In this document: positions 1 to 8,459 of the stretch, piece after piece
Layout: each line of letters opens with the position of its first letter
Numbering within the stretch: the first letter of the stretch is position 1
Origin: JBBPZK01 sp965219175
Lineage (GTDB): Bacteria; Actinomycetota; Rubrobacteria; Rubrobacterales; Rubrobacteraceae
NCBI GenBank assembly: GCA_965219175.1
Contig: CBDCNI010000001.1
Location: forward strand, 1,116,001 to 1,180,000
Reading direction: 5' to 3'
DNA: 64,000 bases
Position numbers and translations under genes: made by a program
Notes under the pieces: model-generated
The model's input: the letters and a program-made list of their open reading frames with translations, nothing else
Database searches by the model: none
What the model was told of the DNA's origin: nothing

Positions 1-1
1 A

Positions 2-1081
2 ACCAGAGACCCCGAAGACGTAGACATCTCTTGGAGCCTCGGGAACTTACAGTTGGATCTACCATGCCTGGCGAGCGCCCTCGACGCCGCCGTGGACCCG
101 GAGACGGCCGGAATAATCGGCTCGTTGGGCGGGCTCGCGGTGCTCAACCTGGAAGGTATACAGACGAGGTACGAAGACCCGGCGCCCGTCCTCGAAGAGA
201 TAGCGAGTCTCCCCCAGCACAAGGCCACGCGCATAATGCAGGAGATCTACGCCGAGCCGATCAAGGAAGAGCTTATCTTCCGTCGCGTCCAGGAGATAAA
301 AGACAAAGGCGTCATCGCCGCCGCCTCCCTCACCCCCCAACGCGTCGAGAAGTACCACCGGGCGGCAATAGAGGCCGGCCTCGACGTGCTCGTCATTCAG
401 GGGACAGTCGTCTCGGCCGAACACGTCTCCCAGTCCGTAGAGCCGCTCAACCTGATGGAGTTCATCCCGTCCCTGAACGTGCCGGTGGTCGTCGGAGGAT
501 GCGCGAGCTACTCGACGGCGCTCCACCTCATGCGAACCGGGGCCGTAGGGGTGCTCGTGGGTGTGGGACCGGGTCGCATTTGCACGACGCGTGGCGTAAT
601 AGGTGTCGGGGTGCCGCAGGCGACGGCAGTTTCGGACGCGGCTGCCGCGAGGATGCGCCACTATCTCGAAACCGGCGAGTACGTCAACGTCATTGCTGAT
701 GGCGGGATGCGGACCGGCGGTGAGATCGCCAAAGCGATAACCTGCGGCGCCGACGCCGTGATGCTCGGCAGCGCGTTCGCGAAGGCCGAGGAGTCGCCGG
801 GTCGAGGCAGCTCGTGGGGGATGGCGACATTCCATCCTACGCTCCCACGCGGTACCAGGATAAAGACCGAGACCGTAGGTACTCTGGAGGAGATCATGGT
901 AGGCCCGGCCCGCGAGAACGACGGGACCCTCAACCTCATGGGCGCCCTCAGGATGAGCATGGCGACGACCGGCTACCAGAATATCAAGGAGTTCCAGAAA
1001 GCCGAGGTCATGTACGCGCCGTCGCTCGCCACCGAAGGGAAGGTCGAGCAACGCTCCCAGGGCGTCGGGATGGGGAGGTAG
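2..1081 (+). CDS. guaB3: GuaB3-family IMP dehydrogenase-related protein (5' end cut by window)
   Basis: The frame is open to the first bases of the window and already reads family-typical sequence there (DPEDVDISW), so the start lies upstream; the TTG at 53 is internal. The beta/alpha-barrel shows the nucleotide-binding cysteine loop GPGRICTTR, the phosphate-binding DGGMRTGG and the GADAVMLGS strand. The C-terminal part (GTLEEIMVGPA, GALRMSMATTGY, KEFQKAEVM) is that of the actinobacterial GuaB3 subgroup, not of canonical GuaB, and no CBS pair is present. GuaB3 proteins belong to the IMPDH/GMP reductase family, and their exact reaction is less settled than that of GuaB. It lies 7 nt upstream of guaA, so the two probably form a guanine-nucleotide operon. 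Confidence 0.9.
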   Translation, partial: TRDPEDVDISWSLGNLQLDLPCLASALDAAVDPETAGIIGSLGGLAVLNLEGIQTRYEDPAPVLEEIASLPQHKATRIMQEIYAEPIKEELIFRRVQEIKDKGVIAAASLTPQRVEKYHRAAIEAGLDVLVIQGTVVSAEHVSQSVEPLNLMEFIPSLNVPVVVGGCASYSTALHLMRTGAVGVLVGVGPGRICTTRGVIGVGVPQATAVSDAAAARMRHYLETGEYVNVIADGGMRTGGEIAKAITCGADAVMLGSAFAKAEESPGRGSSWGMATFHPTLPRGTRIKTETVGTLEEIMVGPARENDGTLNLMGALRMSMATTGYQNIKEFQKAEVMYAPSLATEGKVEQRSQGVGMGR

Positions 1082-1088
1082 CGAAACC

Positions 1089-2609
1089 TTGATCCTGGTC
1101 CTCGACTTCGGCGGGCAGTACGCTCAACTCATCGCCCGCAGGGTGCGTGAGTGCCGGGTCTACTCGGAGCTTATCCCCCACGATACGCCGGTCGAGGAGA
1201 TAAAACGCAAAAACCCCGAGGGCATCATCCTCTCCGGCGGCCCGAACAGCGTCTACGAAGACGGCGCACCGCGGATAGACCGGGAGTTGCTGGATTTGGA
1301 CGTTCCCGTACTCGGCATCTGCTATGGGATGCAGCTAATGGCGCTCGTGCTCGGCGGGGAGGTCGGGGCCGTACAGATCCGTGAGTACGGCCGCTCGCAG
1401 TTGGAGATCAAAGACCACGAAGGTCTCTTCGCCGGGACCCCGGACGAGCAGAAAGCCTGGACGAGCCATGGCGACGCCGTGTTCGCAGTTCCGGAGGGTT
1501 TTCGAGTTACGGCCGAGACGCCGTCCGTCCCGATCATCGCCTTCGAGAACCCGGAGGCGGGACGGTACGGAGTTCAATTCCATCCGGAGGTGCGCCACAC
1601 CGAGTACGGGATGGAGATCCTAAAGAACTTCCTCTTCGAGGGTTGCGGGTGCGCACCGGAGTGGACGCCGACGAACATCATCACCGAGGCGGTCGAGAAG
1701 ATACAGGAGCAGGTGGGGAACTCGAAGGTCATCTGCGGGCTCTCCGGCGGGGTGGACTCTTCCACGGCTGCGATGCTCGTTCACCGGGCCGTTGGGGACA
1801 ACCTGACGTGCGTGTTCGTAGACCACGGGCTGTTGCGGCAGAACGAGGCCGAGCAGGTCGTGGAGACGTTCGGCAAGAACTCCGAGGTTCCCCTGATCCA
1901 CGTGGACTCGAAGGGACGTTTTCTTGACAAGCTCGCGGGCGTCACCGACCCGGAGGCGAAGCGTAAGATCATCGGCGAGGAGTTCATCCGCACCTTCGAG
2001 GAAGAGGCCGGGCACATCGAGGACGCCCGCTTTCTGGTGCAGGGGACGTTGTACTCGGACGTTATAGAGAGCGGCACGCGCAACGCCGCCCGGATAAAGA
2101 GCCACCACAACGTCGGCGGGTTGCCGGAGGTGATGGACCTGGACTTGGTGGAACCGCTGCGGAGCCTGTTCAAGGACGAGGTGCGGGTCGTGGCGGCGGA
2201 ACTCGGGATGCCGGAGCGGATGGTCTGGCGCCAGCCGTTTCCGGGTCCGGGGCTGGCGATACGGGTGATCGGGGACGTTACGGCGGAGAGGCTGGAGATC
2301 CTACGCCGGGCGGACTTCGTCCTCCAAGATGAGATAAGAAGCGCCGGCCTCTACCGCGACCTCTGGCAGAGCTTCGCGGTTCTTCCGGCCATCCACTCGG
2401 TCGGGGTGATGGGCGACGCCCGCACCTACGCTTACCCGATCGTCATCCGGGCCGTAACCAGCGACGACGCGATGACCGCCGACTGGGCACGTCTGCCATA
2501 CGACTTGCTAGAACGAATCAGCAACCGAATTATCAACGAAGTCCCAGGTGTCAACCGGGTGGCGCTGGACATAACCAGCAAGCCGCCCGGCACTATCGAG
2601 TGGGAATAG
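1089..2609 (+). CDS. guaA: GMP synthase (glutamine-hydrolysing)
   Basis: Converts XMP to GMP with ATP and glutamine, the last step of GMP synthesis. The 506-residue length is normal. The N-terminal class I glutamine amidotransferase has the nucleophile Cys78 in LGICYGMQ and the His/Glu pair in VQFHPEVRHTE. The ATP-pyrophosphatase P-loop is GLSGGVDSS near residue 220. The dimerisation domain ends in the family-typical DITSKPPGTIEWE. The start is TTG at 1089, eight bases after the guaB3 stop, with GGGGAGG inside the end of guaB3 as ribosome-binding site. It reads as the second gene of a guaB3-guaA unit. The 3' end runs directly into an octamer-repeat palindrome. Confidence 0.97.
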   Translation: MILVLDFGGQYAQLIARRVRECRVYSELIPHDTPVEEIKRKNPEGIILSGGPNSVYEDGAPRIDRELLDLDVPVLGICYGMQLMALVLGGEVGAVQIREYGRSQLEIKDHEGLFAGTPDEQKAWTSHGDAVFAVPEGFRVTAETPSVPIIAFENPEAGRYGVQFHPEVRHTEYGMEILKNFLFEGCGCAPEWTPTNIITEAVEKIQEQVGNSKVICGLSGGVDSSTAAMLVHRAVGDNLTCVFVDHGLLRQNEAEQVVETFGKNSEVPLIHVDSKGRFLDKLAGVTDPEAKRKIIGEEFIRTFEEEAGHIEDARFLVQGTLYSDVIESGTRNAARIKSHHNVGGLPEVMDLDLVEPLRSLFKDEVRVVAAELGMPERMVWRQPFPGPGLAIRVIGDVTAERLEILRRADFVLQDEIRSAGLYRDLWQSFAVLPAIHSVGVMGDARTYAYPIVIRAVTSDDAMTADWARLPYDLLERISNRIINEVPGVNRVALDITSKPPGTIEWE

Positions 2610-2759
2610 AGCTTGTCAGCTAGTCAGCAAGGGATACGCTGGCCGGAAGACGTGCTCCCGCAATGCCCATAAACGCTTCCTGCCCGTCAGCACGGAGCGA
2701 ACAAGAATGTCAATCGCAGAATGCTGACAAGCTGAAATGCTGACTGGCTGATTAGCTTA
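2610..2759. repeat. GCTGANNN octamer palindrome (REP-like), copy 1
   Basis: This intergenic region is bounded by inverted arms. The left arm (2610-2630) contains AGCTTGTCAGC; the right arm contains the exact complement GCTGACAAGCT at 2723-2733. The right arm continues as octamers with the pattern GCTGA+3 (GCTGACAA, GCTGAAAT, GCTGACTG, GCTGATTA) up to 2759, touching the next start codon. About 90 bases of unremarkable sequence lie between the arms. The same octamer grammar recurs at 35274-35342 and 49921-49957. Confidence 0.6.
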
Positions 2760-2760
2760 A

Positions 2761-3543
2761 ATGCTCGCAATGTCTTTCAATATCCGCGGGTCTCAGCACT
2801 TCGACGGTAAGAACGCCTGGAGGCGGCGAGCCTCCCTCAACTTGCGGGTGATAAGGCGTTGTGATCCAGCACTGATCGGCTTTCAGGAGTTTCAGAATGG
2901 CAACCTGCGGGTCTACGAGTCCGGGCTCTGCGACTACGACTACGCCCTCGGTCCTAGGTACGAGAACTACTGGCCTCACGCGCACAATGCTATCTACTGG
3001 AAGAGGGACGAGTTCGAGTTGCTGGATGCCGGAGGTTTCTGGCTCTCGGAGACGCCGGAGGGTTTCTCTCGCTCGTGGGGTTCCAGCCACGTCCGCTGTG
3101 CAAACTGGGTGCGTTTGCGCCACCTGTCGAGCGGCGCGGGGTTCGTTCATCTCAACACGCACCTGGATCACGAGAGTGGCCCGGCCCGGATGGCGGGCGC
3201 TTCCCTGATCCTCAACCGTCTCGACGACGAAGATTCGCCCATCGTAATGACCGGAGATTTCAACTGCGGTCCCGCTTCCAAGACGTATGGCATCTTTGCC
3301 GGAGCGGGGTTCACCGACACCCATCTCGCAACCGGAAATCCGCCTGCGGACACCTTTCACAAGTTCCAGGGGGAAGGTTACAGGTCGAAGGTGGTCGGCA
3401 GGGAAACGAGGCTCGATTGGGTCTTGCTGCGCGACGGCTCACGCAGCGGATGGAAGGTCCGTTCGTACGAGGTTGTTCGCGATGCCGAGCCGCCTGTGTA
3501 CCCGAGCGATCACTACCCGATCCTGGCTGAGATCTCTTTATAG
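2761..3543 (+). CDS. Endonuclease/exonuclease/phosphatase (EEP) family protein
   Basis: All the signature elements of the Mg-dependent EEP fold (DNase I, ExoIII, sphingomyelinase and phosphatase relatives) appear in order. They are FNIRG at the N-terminus, GFQE near residue 41 for metal binding, NTHLDHES in the middle, GDFNC near residue 165, LDWVL, and the C-terminal SDHYPI with the catalytic Asp-His. There is no signal peptide, so it is probably cytoplasmic. The substrate cannot be told from sequence; the short size (260 aa) and lack of extra domains fit the small phosphatase/nuclease subgroup. Start is ATG 2761, or ATG 2770 (MSFNIRG), which fits the family N-terminus better. No operon partner: a repeat lies before it and the PHO-box region after it. 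Confidence 0.85.
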   Translation: MLAMSFNIRGSQHFDGKNAWRRRASLNLRVIRRCDPALIGFQEFQNGNLRVYESGLCDYDYALGPRYENYWPHAHNAIYWKRDEFELLDAGGFWLSETPEGFSRSWGSSHVRCANWVRLRHLSSGAGFVHLNTHLDHESGPARMAGASLILNRLDDEDSPIVMTGDFNCGPASKTYGIFAGAGFTDTHLATGNPPADTFHKFQGEGYRSKVVGRETRLDWVLLRDGSRSGWKVRSYEVVRDAEPPVYPSDHYPILAEISL

Positions 3544-3569
3544 CCGTAGCATTATAGAAGAGATGCATA

Positions 3570-3616
3570 TTTAACCCAGAGTTAACCCAGCGTTTACAGA
3601 ACTGAAACTATATAGA
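3570..3616 (+). promoter_or_regulatory. PHO box (three 11-nt direct repeats) and -10 of the pst operon
   Basis: Three consecutive 11-nt units are visible: TTTAACCCAGA (3570-3580), GTTAACCCAGC (3581-3591) and GTTTACAGAAC (3592-3602). The GTTAACCCAG-type unit and the exact 11-nt spacing match what is known for actinobacterial PhoP (OmpR-type) operators. A TATATA/TATAGA -10 lies at 3609-3616, so the box covers the -35 position, as expected for an activator. Phosphate-starvation induction of pstS is inferred. Confidence 0.75.
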
Positions 3617-3693
3617 GCACGCCATCCCGTATCATCCGGCCTTGTGTAGTAAGGATGTTCTTGAGGTCGAGGAGATGAGAGGAGAATGGGAAT

Positions 3694-4803
3694 TTGAGAG
3701 GTTCTGTTGCGTGGAAAGTATTAGCGGTTGGCGCTGCCTTCTCCGCCCTTACGGTAGCCGGGTGTGGTGGATCTGGTGGGGGTGGTAACAACTCCGGTGG
3801 TGGCGGCAGTGGTAGTGGCGGCGCGGAAATGGCGAAGAGGATAACCGGCGCGGGATCCTCGTTTGACGCCCCACTCTTCGGCAAGGCGTTCCAACAGATG
3901 GCCCAGAGCGGGGGGCCGCAGGTGAACTACCAGCCGGTCGGCTCCGGCGCCGGGATCGAGCAGTTCACCAATAAGACAGCAGACTTCGGAGCTTCGGACG
4001 CACCCATGTCCGATCAGGATATGAAGAAGGCGGGGGGCAACCCGCTGCACATCGCCGTGACAGCCGGGCCTGCGGTGGCCGCTTACAACGTCAAGGGTGT
4101 TAAGAAACTCAACCTCAGCGGTCAGGTGCTGGCGGATATCTTCCAGGGCAACATAAAGAAGTGGAACGATCCGGCCATAAAGAAACTCAATCCGGATGCG
4201 AGCCTACCGAGTTCTAGTATCACGGTCGTTCACCGCTCCGACTCCTCGGGTACCACGAACATCTTCACCAGCTACCTCGCGGCGGTCAGCTCCAAGTGGA
4301 AGAGCGCGCTCGGCGCGGGCGAGACGGTCAAGTGGCCGGTCGGTGTAGGCGGTGACGGCAACGACGGGGTCGCGAGCCAGATACAGCAGAACCAGAATTC
4401 CATAGGCTACGTGGGCTTCGATTACGCGGCGGAGAACAATATATCTACCGCCGCTATCGGCACCCAGAGCGCCGGCTTCACCGAGCCGAGCCCGGAGGCT
4501 GCCAGCAAGGCTATCGCCAAGGTCAAGATCCCGGACGACTTGCGGGTAACGGTCTCTTCCGAGGCTCCCACGGGCAAGGGAGTGTACCCTATAACCGGTC
4601 TGAGCTGGATGTTGGTGAGGCAGCAGCAGGATGACTTGGCAGCCTGTAAAGCGGTAGCCAAGACCGCCTGGTATATCACCCACGATGGTCAGCAGTTCTC
4701 CAACAAACTGCACTACGCTAAGGTGCCGGATCCGGTCGTGAAGAAAGACGAGCAGTTCATCAAGAGCATGAAAGCGAAAGGGAAATCCTGCTATACAGGC
4801 TAA
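3694..4803 (+). CDS. pstS: Phosphate ABC transporter, substrate-binding lipoprotein PstS
   Basis: High-affinity phosphate receptor of the PstSCAB importer, anchored outside the membrane. The lipoprotein signal is clear: hydrophobic stretch then VAGC with Cys24, followed by a Gly/Ser-rich linker. Phosphate-binding segments characteristic of PstS are present: GAGSSFDAPL, the AVTAGPAVAAYN strand, IFQGNIKKWNDPAI, HRSDSSGTT, and the end-domain YPITGLSWMLV. Length 369 aa is normal. The start is TTG 3694; the GAGGAG and AGGAG stretches just upstream supply the ribosome-binding site, and the signal peptide begins right there. First gene of pstSCAB-phoU, behind a PHO box; a partial terminator follows it. 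Confidence 0.96.
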   Translation: MRGSVAWKVLAVGAAFSALTVAGCGGSGGGGNNSGGGGSGSGGAEMAKRITGAGSSFDAPLFGKAFQQMAQSGGPQVNYQPVGSGAGIEQFTNKTADFGASDAPMSDQDMKKAGGNPLHIAVTAGPAVAAYNVKGVKKLNLSGQVLADIFQGNIKKWNDPAIKKLNPDASLPSSSITVVHRSDSSGTTNIFTSYLAAVSSKWKSALGAGETVKWPVGVGGDGNDGVASQIQQNQNSIGYVGFDYAAENNISTAAIGTQSAGFTEPSPEAASKAIAKVKIPDDLRVTVSSEAPTGKGVYPITGLSWMLVRQQQDDLAACKAVAKTAWYITHDGQQFSNKLHYAKVPDPVVKKDEQFIKSMKAKGKSCYTG

Positions 4804-4840
4804 TGCCGGGACGGACACGCCCCAACTCGAAAGTTCGGAG

Positions 4841-4868
4841 GGAGGGGGTCGTACAGGCCCTCTCTTTT
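4841..4868 (+). terminator. Partial terminator between pstS and pstC
   Basis: GGAGGGGGTC and GGCCCTCTCT form a 10-bp stem with three G-U pairs and a GTACA loop, followed by TTT (4866-4868). It sits in the 141-nt gap after pstS. A leaky terminator here would give the usual excess of binding protein over permease; that role is inference. Confidence 0.55.
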
Positions 4869-4944
4869 CCTATTACAATAGCGGAATGGAGATCTTAGAA
4901 GTGGGCGTAGAGCTTTCACCCGCCACCGGGGGAATAGGCAGCAG

Positions 4945-5901
4945 ATGTTGAGCACGCTCGTTTCTAAGGTCAATCCTTTAAAGCAACTCCGGCGCGGGAA
5001 CATCGGCGATGCTATCTTCGCGGGTCTGACGCTTATATTCGCGTTGATCTTGCTGGGGATTACCCTCGGCCTCATCGTCGAACTCTGGATCGAGAGCTCG
5101 GCTTCCAGGCAAGAGTTCGGGTGGAGCTTCTTGTGGAGCCGGGATTGGGATATCCAAAACGAGAAGTTCGGCGCCCTGACGTTCATTTACGGCACCCTCG
5201 TTACCGCGTTCTTCGCCATATTTCTGGCCGGTCCTATCGGCGTGGGGATCGCCGCTTATCTCGTTGAGATAGCGCCGGTTCGTCTCAACCGGATAGTGGG
5301 GTTCGCGGTGGAGATGCTCGCCGCCGTACCTTCTATCGTCTACGGGTTCTGGGGATTCATCGTCTTTGGTCCTTTCCTCGGAAACCACGTGGCTCCTTAC
5401 GTTAGCGCTGCTCTAGGGTGGCTGCCTATTTTTGGCGGGAACTTCAACAACACCAGTGTATTTACCGCGAGCCTGGTGCTCTCCATAATGGTGCTGCCTA
5501 CGGTAGCAGCCATTTCGCGGGACGTGATCCGGGCCGTGCCAGACGAACAGCGAGAGGCGATGCTGGCCCTTGGCGCGACCCGCTGGGAGATGTTCCGGCG
5601 CGCCGTTCTTCCCAGCGCCAGGAGCGGCATACTCGGCGCTATAGCACTGGGCCTGGGGCGCGCCGCCGGGGAGACAATGGCCGTCACCCTGCTTATAGGC
5701 ATCAACCCGCAAATCTTCACGTCCTTTTTCCAACAGGGAGCCACGATGTCCAGCGAGATTGCCGCCGCCTTCGGGGAGTCAAATGGTTTGTTTCGCTCGG
5801 CACTCCTGGAACTCGGGCTGGTCCTGTTCGTTATCACGTTCGCGATCAACGTAGGAGCCCGTCTCACGATGCGGTGGTTGAGTGGACCGGAAGGAGTCTG
5901 A
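4945..5901 (+). CDS. pstC: Phosphate ABC transporter permease PstC
   Basis: Inner-membrane permease of the phosphate importer. Six hydrophobic segments are visible across 318 aa, the first near residues 25-50. The cytoplasmic EAA coupling loop that docks on PstB is seen in the stretch EREAMLALGATRWEMFRRAVLP near residue 205. PstC-type segments FGALTFIYGTLVT and AVPSIVYGFWGF are also present. Start ATG 4945. The gap of 6 nt to pstA and the conserved order identify it as PstC rather than PstA. Confidence 0.95.
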   Translation: MLSTLVSKVNPLKQLRRGNIGDAIFAGLTLIFALILLGITLGLIVELWIESSASRQEFGWSFLWSRDWDIQNEKFGALTFIYGTLVTAFFAIFLAGPIGVGIAAYLVEIAPVRLNRIVGFAVEMLAAVPSIVYGFWGFIVFGPFLGNHVAPYVSAALGWLPIFGGNFNNTSVFTASLVLSIMVLPTVAAISRDVIRAVPDEQREAMLALGATRWEMFRRAVLPSARSGILGAIALGLGRAAGETMAVTLLIGINPQIFTSFFQQGATMSSEIAAAFGESNGLFRSALLELGLVLFVITFAINVGARLTMRWLSGPEGV

Positions 5902-5907
5902 GGGAGT

Positions 5908-6762
5908 TTGAGTAGCTTATCCGCTGCGGAGTCCGGCAGGTACCGGCGCCGGAAGATAGTAGATAAGATCATGACCGTCCTGGCGTACGCCTGCACGCTT
6001 GCCGCCGTGATCCCGCTGACCGCTTTGCTTCTCTACGTAGTCGTCCGGGGGCTGGGAGCGTGGAGTCTAGGGTTCTTCACCCAACTTCCACAATTCTACG
6101 GAAGCGGGGGTGGCGTAGCCAACAGCATAGTCGGAAGCTTCATAGTGGTAGGTATCGCCACCTTGATAGGCGTCCCGATCGGCATCATGGCGGGGATCTA
6201 CCTGGCCGAGTACGGCGACAACCGGTTCGGGGACTTCGTGAGGTTCGTGGCGGACATCATGACCGGGATACCTTCTATCGTCGCCGGTCTCTTTATCTAC
6301 GGGTTGGTCGTGTTGGTCTACGGCTACAACGGAATGGCGGGGGCGCTTGCTCTGGCGGTGCTGCTGATACCGGTAGTGACTCGTTCGACGGAAGGGGTGG
6401 TGAGGCTCGTGCCGGACGACCTCCGGGAGGCGTCTCTTGCGATGGGAGTACCGCGATGGAAGACTATACTGCGGATAGTGTTGCCGGTGGCGACGGGCGG
6501 TATCCTGACCGGTGTATTCCTCGGCGTGTCCCGGATAGCCGGGGAAACAGCACCGCTTATCTTTACCATATTCGGTAATAGCTTCTTCAACAACAACCCG
6601 CTTCAAGGTGAGATGTCCACCCTGTCGCTGATACTTTACGCTTTCGCCAAATCTCCCTACGATCAGGTGAAGGAAGTAGGCTGGGGGGCGGCTCTTCTGT
6701 TGCTGGTCATAGTGATGGTCTTCAACCTCGGGGCCAGGCTTATCTTCAGGAGTAGGGTGTAG
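5908..6762 (+). CDS. pstA: Phosphate ABC transporter permease PstA
   Basis: Second permease of PstSCAB. It starts at TTG 5908 with AGGGAG immediately upstream, overlapping the end region of pstC by spacing alone (6 nt gap). Six hydrophobic segments are present; GGVANSIVGSFIVVG and TGIPSIVAGLFIYG are PstA-type. The EAA loop reads REASLAMGVPRWKTILRIVLP near residue 175. The length of 284 aa is typical. No oddity. Confidence 0.95.
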   Translation: MSSLSAAESGRYRRRKIVDKIMTVLAYACTLAAVIPLTALLLYVVVRGLGAWSLGFFTQLPQFYGSGGGVANSIVGSFIVVGIATLIGVPIGIMAGIYLAEYGDNRFGDFVRFVADIMTGIPSIVAGLFIYGLVVLVYGYNGMAGALALAVLLIPVVTRSTEGVVRLVPDDLREASLAMGVPRWKTILRIVLPVATGGILTGVFLGVSRIAGETAPLIFTIFGNSFFNNNPLQGEMSTLSLILYAFAKSPYDQVKEVGWGAALLLLVIVMVFNLGARLIFRSRV

Positions 6763-6806
6763 CATGATAATGTCAGGCCACCAAAGCACGGAGGACGGGT
6801 ATCTTT

Positions 6807-7667
6807 ATGCAGAAAAAGGAGACTAAGAAAGTGCGCGGAGAGCGCCGGAACGCTGCGCGGGAAGACGGAGAGGCCGGGCGAACAGAGGCTCGGGGCGGCG
6901 GCATGTCGGTCAAGGACCTCTCGGCGTACTACGGTTCGTTCAAGGCTATAACCGATGTCAGCATGGAGATACAGCAGCACAAGGTTACCGCTTTCATGGG
7001 GTCTTCAGGCTGTGGCAAGAGCACTTTCGTCCGTTGTTTGAACCGGATGCACGAGGTTGCCAGCGGGGGCAAGGTGGAGGGTGAGGTGTTACTTCAGGGA
7101 GAAGACATCTATGCCAGGGACGTGGACCCGGTCCAGGTGCGCCGGAAGGTAGGGATGGTCTTCCAGAAGCCAAACCCCTTCCCGACCATGAGCGTCTACG
7201 ACAACGTAATCGCCGGCTTGAAGTTGAGCGGCGGGCGCAAAAAGAGCGAGTACGATGAGATCGTCGAGCGCACCTTGAAGCAAGCGGCGCTCTGGGAGGA
7301 AGTGAAGGATAAGCTAAAGCAGGGCGGTACTTCGCTCTCGGGAGGCCAGCAGCAGAGGTTGTGCATCGCCCGCGCTCTGGCGATGGAGCCGGAGGTAATC
7401 CTGATGGACGAGCCGGCAAGCTCTCTCGACCCGATCTCCACCATAAAGATCGAGGACGCCATGCAGGAACTCAAGAAAGAGTACACGGTGGCTATAGTCA
7501 CCCACAACCTGCAGCAGGCGTCCCGGATCTCCGACTACACGGGGTTTTTCTACATAGAAGAAATGGGAGACCCCGGACAGCTTTGGGAATTCGGGGAGAC
7601 AGAGAAGATGTTCTCGAACCCGGAGCGCCAGGAGACCGAGGACTACGTTACGGGACGGTTCGGTTAG
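6807..7667 (+). CDS. pstB: Phosphate ABC transporter ATP-binding protein PstB
   Basis: ATPase that powers PstCA. Walker A is GSSGCGKST, the Q-loop follows in MVFQKPNPFP, the signature is LSGGQQQRL, and Walker B plus the catalytic Glu is VILMDEPASSLDP; the switch His is in IVTHNLQQ. The C-terminus (FFYIEEMGDPGQLWEFG) is PstB-specific. The protein has a charged 30-residue N-terminal tail before MSVKDLSAYYG. Start is either ATG 6807 (GGAGGA upstream) or ATG 6903; the tail is not needed for the fold. Confidence 0.95.
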   Translation: MQKKETKKVRGERRNAAREDGEAGRTEARGGGMSVKDLSAYYGSFKAITDVSMEIQQHKVTAFMGSSGCGKSTFVRCLNRMHEVASGGKVEGEVLLQGEDIYARDVDPVQVRRKVGMVFQKPNPFPTMSVYDNVIAGLKLSGGRKKSEYDEIVERTLKQAALWEEVKDKLKQGGTSLSGGQQQRLCIARALAMEPEVILMDEPASSLDPISTIKIEDAMQELKKEYTVAIVTHNLQQASRISDYTGFFYIEEMGDPGQLWEFGETEKMFSNPERQETEDYVTGRFG

Positions 7668-7670
7668 AGG

Positions 7671-8369
7671 ATGCCTCGGGAGACGTTCCATCAGGAGTTA
7701 GATCGGATAACCGGTGAAGTCCTCGATCTCGGTGGTGAGGTGGAAGTCTCCCTGGAGAACATGGCAAGGGCGATGGAGACCCGCGACGACCAACTCGCGA
7801 GCAAGCAGATCGGGATCGACGCCCGCTACAAGGCGTGGGGAACGGACCTCGAACGCGAGAGCATGATCCTCCAGGCCCGCCAGGCTCCGGTCGCGGGCGA
7901 TCTGCGGCTCCTGTATACGATTCAGTCCGTGACCAACCACCTGGTGCGCTGCGGGACCCTGTGCGAACACGTCTGCGCCGCCGTGGCTGAGACGGCCGAC
8001 CACAGTCGGGATGAAGACCTCGAAGCCGCCCTGGTGGAGATGGCCCGAACTGCGCGGAGGGTCTTCGGAGAAGGGTTGGAGATCTTCCGGGACCGCGACA
8101 TAGACCGAGCACGAGACCTCCAGGCCGCCGACGACAAGGTAGACTTGCTCTACTCGGAGGCGATGAACCTGATCGCCAATCCGGCGAAAGAGTCGGCGGG
8201 CTCACCCGAGTGGCGGATGCGGGCCGCCCTTATGGTCCACTACCTGGAGCGCATCGCCGACCGGGGCGTGGACGTTGGCGGAAGCACCGTATTCCTGGTG
8301 ACCGGAGAGCGGATCGAGAGCGCCATGCGCCAATATCTGGAGCGCAATATAGACTCCGACGAAGACTGA
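7671..8369 (+). CDS. phoU: Phosphate-specific transport system accessory protein PhoU
   Basis: Negative modulator linking the Pst transporter to the Pho two-component system. 232 aa with the two-repeat, all-helical PhoU layout: repeat 1 contains the metal-binding helix DARYKAWGTDLE followed by QAPVAGDLR, and repeat 2 ends in MVHYLERIADRGVDVG. Starts at ATG 7671 three bases after pstB with AGAGG as ribosome-binding site, so it is the last gene of the operon. An inverted-repeat hairpin overlaps its stop codon. Confidence 0.94.
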   Translation: MPRETFHQELDRITGEVLDLGGEVEVSLENMARAMETRDDQLASKQIGIDARYKAWGTDLERESMILQARQAPVAGDLRLLYTIQSVTNHLVRCGTLCEHVCAAVAETADHSRDEDLEAALVEMARTARRVFGEGLEIFRDRDIDRARDLQAADDKVDLLYSEAMNLIANPAKESAGSPEWRMRAALMVHYLERIADRGVDVGGSTVFLVTGERIESAMRQYLERNIDSDED

Positions 8370-8390
8370 TTTTTTAACCCGGAGTCTTCG
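8351..8390 (+). terminator. Overlapping inverted repeats at the end of phoU, possible terminator
   Basis: Two mutually exclusive stems can form: AGACTCCG (8351-8358) with CGGAGTCT (8380-8387), and CGAAGACT (8360-8367) with AGTCTTCG (8383-8390). A run of six T lies in the loop (8370-8375) rather than after the stem, so it is not a textbook terminator on the plus strand. Confidence 0.4.
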
Positions 8391-8406
8391 CCAACTTACG
8401 CCTTTA

Positions 8407-8415
8407 TGCTACAAT
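8407..8415 (+). promoter_or_regulatory. Extended -10 promoter of the Rrf2 gene
   Basis: TGCTACAAT matches an extended -10 (TGnTAnAAT) with no clear -35. It predicts a transcript start near 8422, which is downstream of the ATG at 8406 and supports the TTG at 8460 as the real start of the next gene. Confidence 0.5.
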
Positions 8416-8459
8416 CTCCCGATAGGAAATTTTCTCAGGCGAGGACGAGAGCAAAAGTC

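Noticed and set aside
59..1051. Long open frame antisense to guaB3
   Set aside because: Shadow of a GC-rich gene; no start site or family motifs.
2719..2759. Possible CRISPR repeats
   Set aside because: Unit is 8 nt with no spacers; an octamer array, not a CRISPR.
8406..8459. ATG 8406 as start of the Rrf2 gene
   Set aside because: Overlaps the -10 element; the family N-terminus begins at 8460.
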